64,000 bases of DNA from DATKOF01 sp035524795 (GCA_035524795.1 DATKOF010000014.1:1-64000); one strand, 5' to 3'; numbered from the stretch's first letter, positions 52,789 to 60,456 are shown. A program made the numbers and translations. The notes: generated from the sequence alone by a model not told the origin.

Positions 52789-54469
52789 AGCTGCCCCGGA
52801 ACATCACGCGATCGTTGCCGGCCTTGGTGTCGGCCGCGTCCGTGAACGCATGGGCGGCGTCGACATCGAGGCTCACTCCCTTGGCCTTGAAGCGCAGCCC
52901 GCCGCCGGCGCTCGACAGGTTGAAATCGGGCTGCTGGCTCGGCAGCGGCTGGCGCACGCGCAGGTGCGCGCCCTCGACGAACATCAGCAGATAGAAACGT
53001 TCGATCGCGCTGCCCTCGCCGCCGCCGAACAGCATCGGCGAGCGCAGCTCGAGCGAGCCGTGAATGCCGTCGTCGCCGAGCTCCTCCGATTCCTCGTAGC
53101 CGCGCACACTGTCGGCACCGCCTGCGCCGAATTCCTCGTTGCTGATCAGCGGGCCATCGGCAAGCTGGCCATCGATCTTCGCCACTGCGCTGAACTTGAA
53201 CGGCAGCTTCTGCGTGCGCTGCAAGCCGCCCTTGAAGATGAAATAGGACGGCTCGGCAGCGGCGCGCTTGTTCGCGAACTGATCGCGGTCGGTGAACAAC
53301 CCGCGCACGATGAAACTGGCGCCGGCGTCGAGTGTCGTACTGCCCCAGTTGTCGTTCAGCGTGCCTTCGTACTGGAGCATGAACGGCAGATACTGGATCG
53401 GTGATTTGTCCGAGGTATCGGCCCCTTGCAGCACGACGTTCTGCTGGAAGTCCTTGTAATCGACGCCCAGCGTCAGCGACTGGAACAGACGGTCGCTGCC
53501 GGGCAGCGCCTTGATCATCCGCAGTCCGTAGATGTCGCCGTTGCCGATCACGTTGATGTCGCCGACTGCGGCAACGTTGCTGCGCGAGTCCACCGCATAC
53601 AATGCCCAGGTCACGCTGCCCGCCGGAATCACGTAAGACAGCGACACCACCTTGGCGTCGCTCGGACGTTCAGGCGCGATCTGGTACTGGAAACCGATGC
53701 TGTGGCCGAGCTGCCACAGGTTGTCGTAGTGCAGTTGCGCGACCGCGCGCGTATGCGTGGTGTTCGGCCCGTAGCGGTCGTTGTATTCGAGGCTGCCGTA
53801 GAGCGGCAACTGATCCTTAACCTTCAGCTCGACATCGACCTTGCCCGGCGTCGCGGAAGGCTTCAGCACCGGCGTCACCTGCGCAGCGGGGCGGTTGACC
53901 TGCGCCAGTTCCTTCTGCGCCTCCGGAAAATCCGGCACGCTGCCCTGCGCGAACTCGGGCACCCGGGCGCGGATATAGCCAAGCGAAAAATAGCGCGAAC
54001 CGGCGATATGCAGGCGGCCGACCGGCGCTTCGATCACCTGCAGCGTGATCATGCCCTCGGCCACGCGCTGTTCAGGGATGTTGACCAGCGCTGTCAGATA
54101 GCCGCTGTCGTGATAGGCCTTCTCGAGCGCCGCGCGCGCGGCTTCGACGTCCTGGATCGTCTTTTTCTCGCCGAGATGCGGATAGACCGCGCGCTCGATT
54201 TCCAGCTCCGCCAGATGATGATTGCCCTCTACCCGGTATTCGAGCACGTCGAAAGTGCGTACCGGAACCGACTCGGCTGCGGCAGGCTGCGGGCCCGCAG
54301 GTACAGCCGCCGCGGGTACGGCAGCGGGCGTCGCCGGGGCCGCAGCGGGAGGCGGGCTGGAAGAAGCGGCTTCCGTCGCGGAAGGCTCTCCGGCATGCGT
54401 CCGCATCATCGATAACAGGCTCATCAACAGCGCTCCCGTGATCGTTCCTGTCAGCCGTTTTGTCTTCAT
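52778..54469 (-). CDS. TpsB outer-membrane transporter (ShlB/FhaC family)
   Basis: A 563-residue outer-membrane protein that exports the adjacent TpsA. The signal peptide ends RTHA|GEPSA (about residue 27). A Pro/Ala-rich linker (about 30-70) is followed by two POTRA-like domains: VLEYRVEGNHHLAELEIERA and GMITLQVIEAPVGRLHIAGS. The barrel includes FGAGGADSVRGYEESEELGD with the conserved VRGY of lid loop L6, and ends DRVMFRGSYEF. ATG 54469 begins the signal peptide; the open frame extends to 54505. Its stop overlaps tpsA by 11 bp. A TAGTCCA-type inverted repeat lies about 95 bp upstream. Confidence 0.93.
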   Translation of the reverse strand: MKTKRLTGTITGALLMSLLSMMRTHAGEPSATEAASSSPPPAAAPATPAAVPAAAVPAGPQPAAAESVPVRTFDVLEYRVEGNHHLAELEIERAVYPHLGEKKTIQDVEAARAALEKAYHDSGYLTALVNIPEQRVAEGMITLQVIEAPVGRLHIAGSRYFSLGYIRARVPEFAQGSVPDFPEAQKELAQVNRPAAQVTPVLKPSATPGKVDVELKVKDQLPLYGSLEYNDRYGPNTTHTRAVAQLHYDNLWQLGHSIGFQYQIAPERPSDAKVVSLSYVIPAGSVTWALYAVDSRSNVAAVGDINVIGNGDIYGLRMIKALPGSDRLFQSLTLGVDYKDFQQNVVLQGADTSDKSPIQYLPFMLQYEGTLNDNWGSTTLDAGASFIVRGLFTDRDQFANKRAAAEPSYFIFKGGLQRTQKLPFKFSAVAKIDGQLADGPLISNEEFGAGGADSVRGYEESEELGDDGIHGSLELRSPMLFGGGEGSAIERFYLLMFVEGAHLRVRQPLPSQQPDFNLSSAGGGLRFKAKGVSLDVDAAHAFTDAADTKAGNDRVMFRGSYEF

Positions 54470-54562
54470 CGCCTGTTCTGCACGGCCCTGTTTCCAGCAC
54501 GTCAAATTCTGGAATTATGGACGGCCTATGCTAACCGTGGATGACGCAACATGACAGCCGTC

Positions 54563-54578
54563 TGATCCATTTGGACTA
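54563..54578. promoter_or_regulatory. Inverted repeat, candidate EpsA operator, before tpsB
   Basis: TGATCCATTTGGACTA keeps the core TCCA-N2-TGGA and the full right arm GGACTA, followed by TGGCG. On the minus strand, downstream of it, TGTCAT and TAGCAT are separated by 17 bases and could be the tpsB promoter, which would place the operator just upstream of the -35. It lies between the terminator of the PstS-like gene and tpsB. Confidence 0.5.
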
Positions 54579-54619
54579 TGGCGATTTCATCCGTGGGCAA
54601 CTGTATTTTTTCAGCCCAT

Positions 54620-54650
54620 AAAAAAACAGTCCCCGCCGTAGCGGGGACTG
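54620..54650 (-). terminator. Rho-independent terminator after the PstS-like gene
   Basis: Perfect 10-bp arms CAGTCCCCGC (54627-54636) and GCGGGGACTG (54641-54650) with loop CGTA. On the minus strand the hairpin is followed by seven T. It lies 48 bp downstream of the PstS-like stop codon and separates that gene from the tpsBA run. Confidence 0.92.
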
Positions 54651-54697
54651 CCGAATCCCTTGATGGCGCAGTTCATGCCACCTTGAGGATATGTTGC

Positions 54698-56002
54698 TTA
54701 GAACGAGGACTGCACGCCTTCTTGCAGTTGCAGCGGCGAGCAGGTACGGCCGAACCGGGTACCAGCGGTGACATAGGCGCCGTAGGTCACATCGCCGATG
54801 TAGCTGCCGCTGATGTATGGGTCGAGCAGGATCCCGTCCACCGTGCCGATGATGTTGTGCGGATCGGTCGCGGCATTGATGAACGCATTGATCATCGCCA
54901 ACTGGTTGCCGGTGGCGTTGCTGCGGTACTGGATCGACTGCGTCACGAAGTACGCGTACTTGCCGCTGATCGAATCGGTCTTGTCGAAGCTGGTGCTGCC
55001 CGCGCTCGCGCCGTCGATCTGCGCCCACTTGTAGCTGTGGCCGGTCGGCGTGTACTCGATACCCAGTACGCCGATCGCGCGGTAGGGCGGCACGTGGGCT
55101 TCATCCGCATCGAGAGAGGATTGAACCGCGCCCGAGCTGCCGTTTTCCACCACCGTATAGGTCGAACCCTTGGTGCCTTGGGCGGCAGCATAACTAGTAC
55201 CGTCGGACGAACACGGCGCATTCAGGAAGAACGCGTTGGAAGCGGCTTTGGTGCCGGAACCGGCAGCGCGTGTTTCCACCGTGACCGGGCCAGCGGGCAG
55301 GCCGAGGTCGCTCCAGTCCTGGATGGTGCCGTCCAGCAGGCCGGCGATTTCAGCGCGGGTCAGATTGGCCGAGCCGCGCGCACTCACCAGTTGGCTGTAA
55401 AGCGTATTGGTCAGCGGAACGCCGATCACCACCTGGAATTCAGGATTGATCGTGATCGATCCGAGCTCCGACGGAGACAGAGCGGTCTGGCCGGCGCCGA
55501 GATTCACGCCGGTAAACAGGGTCGGCTCTTCGTCAGACACGCCGAGGTCGGGTACCAGCGAAGTGGTACCGGTGCAGCGATAGGTCGGCGTCGGATAAGT
55601 TGTGCCGGTTATCGAGGAGCAGCCGCTATTCACCAGCATCGTCGTGATCGATTGCGCGCGCGCCAGCGGACCGACGCCTTGATAGGAGCCGCCCGAACCG
55701 CGGTCGATGATCAGAATCTTGGAACCTGCCGGCAGCGTGCCGATCGCGTTCTGGCTCAGGCCGAAGTAGGCGCGGTAGTTGGAGCCGACCGCAGAACCTG
55801 TGGCCTGGTCGGTGATGTGGGTGATGTTGCCGGCCTGGAACAGCGCGTCAGCCAGCGCCTGCAGCGTGTCGAACTGCGCTGAGGAACCGGACAGGAAGAA
55901 CGTCAGCGCCGGGGTGTCGCCCGGAACCGGCGCGGCGGCAAATGCCTGACCGGCGGCGGCGAGCGCGCAGGCTGCGGTAAGAGCTTTGAGTTTCAGTTTC
56001 AT
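54698..56002 (-). CDS. PstS-like periplasmic substrate-binding protein, orphan
   Basis: A 434-residue exported protein with a signal peptide ending AFAA|APVPG (about residue 23). The class II periplasmic-binding layout is visible: LTFFLSGSSAQFDTLQALAD near the start, ITINPEFQVVIGVPLTNTLY, LTRAEIAGLLDGTIQDWSDL (the 'LTxxEIxxIFxGxIxxW' stretch of PstS relatives) and TVETRAAGSGTKAASNAFFL. No Pst permease or ATPase genes are near, so transport of phosphate is doubtful. In several proteobacteria such orphan PstS-like proteins are secreted or surface-associated. It ends with its own terminator. Four Cys after the signal peptide suggest disulfides. Confidence 0.8.
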   Translation of the reverse strand: MKLKLKALTAACALAAAGQAFAAAPVPGDTPALTFFLSGSSAQFDTLQALADALFQAGNITHITDQATGSAVGSNYRAYFGLSQNAIGTLPAGSKILIIDRGSGGSYQGVGPLARAQSITTMLVNSGCSSITGTTYPTPTYRCTGTTSLVPDLGVSDEEPTLFTGVNLGAGQTALSPSELGSITINPEFQVVIGVPLTNTLYSQLVSARGSANLTRAEIAGLLDGTIQDWSDLGLPAGPVTVETRAAGSGTKAASNAFFLNAPCSSDGTSYAAAQGTKGSTYTVVENGSSGAVQSSLDADEAHVPPYRAIGVLGIEYTPTGHSYKWAQIDGASAGSTSFDKTDSISGKYAYFVTQSIQYRSNATGNQLAMINAFINAATDPHNIIGTVDGILLDPYISGSYIGDVTYGAYVTAGTRFGRTCSPLQLQEGVQSSF

Positions 56003-56036
56003 GATTTTTCCCTTGATTAGGTTGATCTACACTCGC

Positions 56037-56062
56037 CCCGCGCCGGTATTCCGGCGCGGGGT
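56037..56062. terminator. Strong GC hairpin without T-run
   Basis: CCCCGCGCCGG and CCGGCGCGGGG form a perfect 11-bp stem with loop TATT, between the PEP-CTERM gene and the PstS-like gene. On the minus strand no T-run follows, so it may act as a processing or attenuating hairpin, or an mRNA 3' stabiliser, and not as a classical terminator. Confidence 0.5.
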
Positions 56063-56096
56063 TTCGGATTGCTGCTGTTGCATCGAACCGTTGTTG

Positions 56097-56936
56097 TTAC
56101 ACCGACATGCGGCGGCGCGCGATCGAACCGATCCCGATCAGACCCGCGAGCAGCATCGCCCAAGTGCTGGGTTCCGGCACCGCATAAACCAAGGTGGAAC
56201 TGGCAAGCGAAGCGCCTGACAACAGCCATTGGCCACCAGTGCCGGGGCCATTACCACCCCCAAACTGGGTCACGGTAACCTTGCCCAGACCGGTAGTTGC
56301 TGTCTGGAGAAGATCGTAAAAGCTCAAGCTGGTGCCATATGACGCGGTGCTCGAGAACGGGGCCTTGTTATCCCAGTTGGTCGAGTAATTATTCCCATAA
56401 TAAGCACTGTCACCACTGCCGGTACTGACCTCGTAGGCTGAACCGTTGGTGCTGGTCGTGGTGCCCATCGTCGACGCGGCGCCGGTGATGCCATTGACCG
56501 CGTTGACATAGGCCGCGATCGCGCCTGCTCCACCCATTTGCGCCTCTTGGGAATTGGTCGTAGTTTTAACCGTGGCTAACGTGGAGTTGCTGGTTGACAG
56601 CAGGTTGAACTTCTGCCCCCCCGTAGTAAGTCCCAATGCGAGCACATCGTAGCTGAGGTCAGTGGCAGCGTTCGGATCGCCGCTGATCGCGCTCAGGAAG
56701 TTGGTCCACTCGGGATCGGAAGCGAGGTTAAAGCTGTAGGAGCCACTGCCGTTGAACGCGCTGGCGGTAATGCCCAGATCCTTGGTAAAGGAAACGTTGT
56801 AGCCGCTTGCGGTATCGACGACGTTCAGGAACAACTCGCCGGTGCCGGTGCCGCCGGTGTCGATCGTCGCGAATGCCGGCGCCGCCGACATCGCCACTGC
56901 CGCCGCCAGCAGTTGGAGTTTCGATTTCATTTTCAT
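56097..56936 (-). CDS. PEP-CTERM protein, Ser/Thr/Gly-rich
   Basis: A 279-residue exported protein. The signal peptide ends PAFA|TIDTG (about residue 23). The tail is AVPEPSTWAMLLAGLIGIGS then IARRRMSV, a textbook PEP-CTERM. The mature part is rich in Ser, Thr, Gly and Asn, with VSFTKDLGITASAFNGSGSY near the start, and no enzymatic motif is recognised. It may be a glycosylated matrix or surface protein. AGGGG is 8 bases before the ATG. The leader of nearly 500 bp contains a c-di-GMP-I riboswitch-like structure and two operator-like inverted repeats, so it is the most regulated PEP-CTERM gene in the window. Confidence 0.88.
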   Translation of the reverse strand: MKMKSKLQLLAAAVAMSAAPAFATIDTGGTGTGELFLNVVDTASGYNVSFTKDLGITASAFNGSGSYSFNLASDPEWTNFLSAISGDPNAATDLSYDVLALGLTTGGQKFNLLSTSNSTLATVKTTTNSQEAQMGGAGAIAAYVNAVNGITGAASTMGTTTSTNGSAYEVSTGSGDSAYYGNNYSTNWDNKAPFSSTASYGTSLSFYDLLQTATTGLGKVTVTQFGGGNGPGTGGQWLLSGASLASSTLVYAVPEPSTWAMLLAGLIGIGSIARRRMSV

Positions 56937-56965
56937 TCGTAGAATCCCCTAAAAGTGATTGGCTC

Positions 56966-57061
56966 TTCGAGGCGGCCCGGCTGTCTCAGCCCGTGGTGGC
57001 GCGAGATCCGCGGCTTTCCGTCCCCGCCTCGCGGCGGGTTTGGCTTTGTCACGTCCGATGA
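56966..57061 (-). promoter_or_regulatory. Cyclic di-GMP-I (GEMM-I) riboswitch candidate
   Basis: On the minus strand the order of conserved pieces is that of GEMM-I. First come GTGACAAAGCCAAACC and a perfect 6-bp stem CCCGCC/GGCGGG closed by the GNRA tetraloop GCGA (57023-57038). Next are GACGGAAAGCC, an imperfect second stem with GATCTC/GAGAC, and AGCCGGGCCGCC. Compared with the usual GGCAAACC and GACGCAAAGCC, two positions differ in a compensating way (G to C and C to G), as expected for a base pair. It lies about 30-125 bases before the PEP-CTERM start codon. No terminator stem follows, so translational control is more likely. Identification is by eye from the consensus. Confidence 0.7.
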
Positions 57062-57210
57062 ATCCTGCCTGCCGGGCGGGCGATGTCGGAACCATACGCC
57101 GCGCCCCCAGGCTGTCCGTCAGGCTGAAACGTGATGCACGGGCCTTGCACAGATGGCAGGACTGTAGATGACGCAGATGACACGCGTTAGGGCAGACACT
57201 GAAAAAATGA

Positions 57211-57226
57211 TGCGCCGATGGGACTA
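57211..57226. promoter_or_regulatory. Inverted-repeat-like site, candidate EpsA operator
   Basis: TGCGCCGATGGGACTA, followed by CGCCGGG, aligns closely with the site before epsA (TAGGCCGATCGGACTA, then TGCCGGG): 12 of 16 positions agree, plus 6 of the 7 bases that follow. The left arm is degenerate. It lies about 280 bp upstream of the PEP-CTERM start, beyond the riboswitch candidate. Confidence 0.4.
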
Positions 57227-57404
57227 CGCCGGGGCCATTGGGATGACACCGACACTGCAAGCGCACCGCACAGGGGAAACAGGTGAAATTTTCAGTGCGG
57301 AATCCGGATCCCGATCGGCATCAAGACCGGCGTACAACCACAGAAGAAGCAGGCCGTTTGCATATCAGCACTATGGATTTATGTCTTTTCATGGAAATAA
57401 ATCA

Positions 57405-57420
57405 TAGTCCACATGAACTA
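57405..57420. promoter_or_regulatory. Inverted repeat, candidate EpsA operator, after the epsA stop
   Basis: TAGTCCACATGAACTA differs from a perfect TAGTCCA-N2-TGGACTA palindrome at one right-arm base. It lies 14 bp past the epsA stop and 470 bp before the PEP-CTERM start. A promoter here would make a long leader containing the riboswitch candidate. Confidence 0.5.
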
Positions 57421-57433
57421 TTCCAATACTCGA

Positions 57434-58252
57434 CTAATTACGCGGCGCGCGCAGGATGTTCAGCGACAGGCTCTTGGCCACTGCCTGGGTGCGGTTCTGA
57501 ACGTTAAGCTTGCGCAGGATTTTCTGGATGTGGTTTTTGACGGTCAGCGAGCTGATGCCGAGGATCATTCCGATTTCGATGTTGCTCTTGCCGTCGTGCG
57601 CCCAGCGCAGGATTTCGACTTCGCGCGGCGTCAGCACGCGCGGCTTGGCCAGCACCCGCGCCGGCGCCGGTTCTTCCGGCTGGTCAAGATGCGCCCGCAC
57701 CCACGCCGCGTGCAGGTACGGCTCCAGCATTTCGAGCAGGTAGCTCTGGTGCCTGGCGCGCGCCGGAACCGACTGGTTGAGCAGCACGAAAAAATGGCCC
57801 GGCGTGCCGCTCGCATTGCTGCCGCCGTGCGCGGCGACGTTGACGAACGGCAGGTCCTTGAGACGGGCTGCCAGCGCCGGATCGACGCCGTCAACGACGC
57901 CCTGCCGATAGATGACGGGACGGCGTCCACCCCCGATCCAGGCCGGGAGCAGGCGCGCGATCAACCCGTCCTCGTTGCTGCCGGTCAGAAAATCCTGATG
58001 ATCCTTCTGCAGCGGATAGCTGGAAAAACAGTCGATCGTGAATTCGTGCCCCTGGTTCAGCACGCAGATCAGCGCATCGTGCGGCAGCATGATGTGCAGC
58101 GCGCCCTGCGCCCAACTGAAGAAATCCTGGCGGCGGCGCACCTTGAGCGCGCCGTCGATGATCAGCAGCAACTTGTCCATGTCCGAAACACTGAACATCA
58201 GCGCTTCGGCGGCCGCCTCCTTAGGCGGCATTTCCGCGACGGAACGGGACAA
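57434..58252 (-). CDS. epsA: LuxR-family transcriptional regulator EpsA
   Basis: A 272-residue DNA-binding regulator. The N-terminal region (about 15-180) matches the EpsA type: LLLIIDGALKVRRRQDFFSW, PHDALICVLNQGHEFTIDCF. The C-terminal LuxR/FixJ helix-turn-helix reads LTPREVEILRWAHDGKSNIE, IGMILGISSLTVKNHIQKIL. EpsA is known as the regulator gene of methanolan-type exosortase loci. Start: TTG 58252 has GGAG 7 bases upstream (AGGGAGAGG). The longer GTG-initiated frame to 58282 has no such site, and an ATG at 58231 has only a close GGAA. No response-regulator receiver domain is present. A TAGTCCA-like inverted repeat lies in its promoter region, so autoregulation is likely. Confidence 0.87.
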   Translation of the reverse strand: MSRSVAEMPPKEAAAEALMFSVSDMDKLLLIIDGALKVRRRQDFFSWAQGALHIMLPHDALICVLNQGHEFTIDCFSSYPLQKDHQDFLTGSNEDGLIARLLPAWIGGGRRPVIYRQGVVDGVDPALAARLKDLPFVNVAAHGGSNASGTPGHFFVLLNQSVPARARHQSYLLEMLEPYLHAAWVRAHLDQPEEPAPARVLAKPRVLTPREVEILRWAHDGKSNIEIGMILGISSLTVKNHIQKILRKLNVQNRTQAVAKSLSLNILRAPRN

Positions 58253-58399
58253 GACACCTCTCCCTGAACTGTGGGGTATCACGAAACAAAGTTTTTTATG
58301 AAGAACCGCGCTTGCTTCGGAAGACGGACATTCTGCACCGCAAATGTGTCATTCAGATTTATCCGGCCCATCATGCTGTGACAATTTCTTCCATTTTGA

Positions 58400-58415
58400 T
58401 AGGCCGATCGGACTA
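58400..58415. promoter_or_regulatory. Inverted repeat, candidate EpsA operator, before epsA
   Basis: TAGGCCGATCGGACTA is an imperfect palindrome (one mismatched pair around CCGATCGG), followed by TGCCGGG. It lies about 150 bp upstream of the epsA start. Just downstream on the minus strand, TTGTCA followed after 17 bases by TAAATC could be the promoter. The remaining bases between the ankyrin gene end and epsA show no other feature. Confidence 0.5.
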
Positions 58416-58478
58416 TGCCGGGTTTCACCGGAAATCGAAGCCGACCGCCGCGCCATGAATTTTTCATAGGATCGAAAG

Positions 58479-59234
58479 TCATTGCGCGGCGTCCTTTGCC
58501 GCGGGCATCAGCGCCGCCACCGCACGTTCCAGATGCAGCACCCGCGCCCAGTGCAGCGGCGTATAGCCATGCGTCAGGGCGCGGCGGTCGGCGCCGTGCG
58601 CGATCAGCGCCAGCGCCACGTCCTCATGATCCTCGAACATCGCCCAGTACAGCGCGGTGCCGTCTTCGCGGTCGCGCGCTTCGAGCTCGGCGCCGCGCTT
58701 GATCAGCGTTTCGGCCAGCGCAGGCTGTCCGTTGATCGCCGCCAGCATCAACGGCGTCTGTCCTCCGGCGTCGGCGATGTTGACGTCGGCATCATGGGCG
58801 AGCAGCAGCGATACCAGATCGTCATATCCAAGCCGGATCGCGTTGAGCAGCGGCGTGGCATGCAGCGCGTCGGACGCATCGACGTCGGCGCCGGCCTTCA
58901 GCAGCAAGCGCGCGATGTCACGGTAACCCCTGACCGCTGCGACACCGAGCGGCGTGGAGCCGTTGCCGAGTGGATTGGGGTCGGCGCCCTTGCGCAGCAG
59001 AAACTGCACCATCGGCACGCTGCCGGAAGCCGCGGCGGCGATCAGCGGCGTGCCGCCGTGGGCATCGACGCCGTTCACGCTGGCGCCGAAGCCGAGCAAC
59101 ATCTTGGCCAGCCGCATGTCGCCGTGGCCCGCTGCTTCGATCAACGCCGTGTTGTCCTGCGGATCGGCGCCCGCCGCCGGCAGCGCCGTCAACAGCAGCA
59201 GGTACAGGCAGCATTGCAAACGGGAAAGCCTCAT
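58479..59234 (-). CDS. Exported ankyrin-repeat protein
   Basis: A 251-residue protein with a signal peptide (YLLLLTALPAAGA|DPQDN, about residue 23) and about six ankyrin repeats: NTALIEAAGHGDMRLAKMLL, GGTPLIAAAASGSVPMVQFL, GSTPLGVAAVRGYRDIARLL and further copies to about residue 240. Ankyrin proteins bind other proteins. Here it is the last gene of a type II secretion-like run, 13 bp after an unusual pseudopilin, so it may be a periplasmic partner of that machinery. ATG 59234 begins the signal; the open frame extends 54 codons further into the neighbour and is not used. Confidence 0.87.
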   Translation of the reverse strand: MRLSRLQCCLYLLLLTALPAAGADPQDNTALIEAAGHGDMRLAKMLLGFGASVNGVDAHGGTPLIAAAASGSVPMVQFLLRKGADPNPLGNGSTPLGVAAVRGYRDIARLLLKAGADVDASDALHATPLLNAIRLGYDDLVSLLLAHDADVNIADAGGQTPLMLAAINGQPALAETLIKRGAELEARDREDGTALYWAMFEDHEDVALALIAHGADRRALTHGYTPLHWARVLHLERAVAALMPAAKDAAQ

Positions 59235-59247
59235 CGGCACAGGCCTG

Positions 59248-60051
59248 TCATTGCTGGAGCGACACGCTGCCGCGCGGCACCTGCGTGCCGTTGCTGGCGA
59301 TGCAGGCGCTATAGCGCGACTGCGCCGCCGCTTCGCATTGCGCGCCGCGCGCCGCACCCAGCCACGAGGTGATGCGCGAACATTGGTCGGTATCAAGCAT
59401 CCTCATCGCGCCGCAGCTGCCGTGCGGATCCCCTCCCTGCGCGGTGGCAGGAGAGGCATTGGGGGACGACGCTGTGTCTCCACTGTTGCCGCTGGCAGCC
59501 AACGCATTCGGCGGCGGCGCCGCATCCGGCTGACCATTGCCCGCGCCACCGGCGCCAACAGCCGGGGCGCCGGCAGCGACTGCCGTTCCATAGACAAACG
59601 CCCATTCCACGTAATGCTGTTTGCCGGCAAATCCGTCGTCGGGGGGATCGAAATTGGCGACCTTCAGCGGCTTGGCGGCCGAGAGGCTGCGCACGCCGAC
59701 GATGCCCTGTCCCGGAATTTTCAATACGTCCCACTGCGCCTTGCCGGTCATCGGATCGACGTAGATTTTGCGCAGATAGCGCCGGATCGACGGAAAGCGC
59801 GGGTCCTCGACCAGGTCTTCGAGCTGTTGCGGATAGGTCTTGACCGGCCCCGGACTCAGCTCATAGTAGCGGCCGATCGCAACGCGGAACTCGTCGCCGA
59901 CGAACAGCAACTGCTTTTCCTTCTCGCGCTGGCTCGCGATGTGCCACACTTCGCCGGTCAGCGCCAGCGCGACACCGATGAACAGGATCAGGAACATCAG
60001 TCCCAGATAGGTGAAGCCGCGCTGGCGCACGATCGTCATCGTGTTCACCAT
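59248..60051 (-). CDS. Pseudopilin-like protein lacking Glu5, with long C-terminal extension
   Basis: A 267-residue type IV pilin-like protein. The prepilin site is QRG|FTYLGLMFLILFIGVAL, so position +5 is Gly and not the usual Glu, as in tip minor pseudopilins of the GspK kind. After the helix come EWHIAS-type residues and a small globular part with RKIYVDPMTGKAQWDVL. A Pro/Ala/Gly-rich linker (about 165-215) leads to a Cys-containing end: GSCGAMRMLDTDQCSRITSW, followed by GARGAQCE. The start at 60051 overlaps the preceding gene by 7 bp; an ATG at 60039 is also possible. A tip-located pseudopilin is a reasonable guess. Confidence 0.8.
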   Translation of the reverse strand: MVNTMTIVRQRGFTYLGLMFLILFIGVALALTGEVWHIASQREKEKQLLFVGDEFRVAIGRYYELSPGPVKTYPQQLEDLVEDPRFPSIRRYLRKIYVDPMTGKAQWDVLKIPGQGIVGVRSLSAAKPLKVANFDPPDDGFAGKQHYVEWAFVYGTAVAAGAPAVGAGGAGNGQPDAAPPPNALAASGNSGDTASSPNASPATAQGGDPHGSCGAMRMLDTDQCSRITSWLGAARGAQCEAAAQSRYSACIASNGTQVPRGSVSLQQ

Positions 60052-60443
60052 TCCGAATAGGCGCTGCCGTCGAGCGCCTGGCCCGACGCGCCGCTCCTGA
60101 CATCGTAGACCGAACCCTTGATCGTGCTGTCCGGCGGCGCGACCAGCACCCAGCTGTCGGCGCTGTCGGTCAGCGGATCGGCGGGCAGCTTGCGCAGATA
60201 GTGCCGGGTGACCAGTTCGTCCAGCGTGTCGGGATATTGCCCGCGGTCGCCGTAGTACTTGTCGATCGCGTCGCGCATCACGCTCAGGTCCTGTTTCAGC
60301 GCCGCTTCTTTCGAACGTTCGACGCTGTGGAAATAACGCGGCACCGCGATCGACAGCAGCGTGCCGAGGATCGCCATCACGATGACGAGTTCGATCAACG
60401 TGAAACCGCGCGTGCTGCCGGTTCGTGCCGTGCTGGCGCTCAC
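60045..60443 (-). CDS. GspG-like major pseudopilin
   Basis: A 132-residue pseudopilin with the prepilin peptidase site TRG|FTLIELVIVMAILGTLLS (Glu at +5 present). The GspG-like body has ALKQDLSVMRDAIDKYYGDR, GQYPDTLDELVTRHYLRKLP and ADPLTDSADSWVLV, ending DGSAYSEW. It would build the pseudopilus of a type II secretion-like system. It is downstream of a second GspG-like gene (60605-61093) and separated from it by a palindromic repeat element. Confidence 0.88.
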   Translation of the reverse strand: MSASTARTGSTRGFTLIELVIVMAILGTLLSIAVPRYFHSVERSKEAALKQDLSVMRDAIDKYYGDRGQYPDTLDELVTRHYLRKLPADPLTDSADSWVLVAPPDSTIKGSVYDVRSGASGQALDGSAYSEW

Positions 60444-60456
60444 TGCAATCCTTTTC

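Larger units (their letters stand above)
56937..57433. other. Long leader region of the PEP-CTERM gene
   Basis: Roughly 500 bp without a protein gene between epsA and the PEP-CTERM gene, both on the minus strand. It holds a riboswitch candidate next to the gene (56966-57061) and inverted repeats at 57211-57226 and 57405-57420. Between these, 57062-57210 and 57227-57404 show nothing definite. No T-rich terminator after epsA is evident, so read-through from epsA is possible. Confidence 0.55.
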
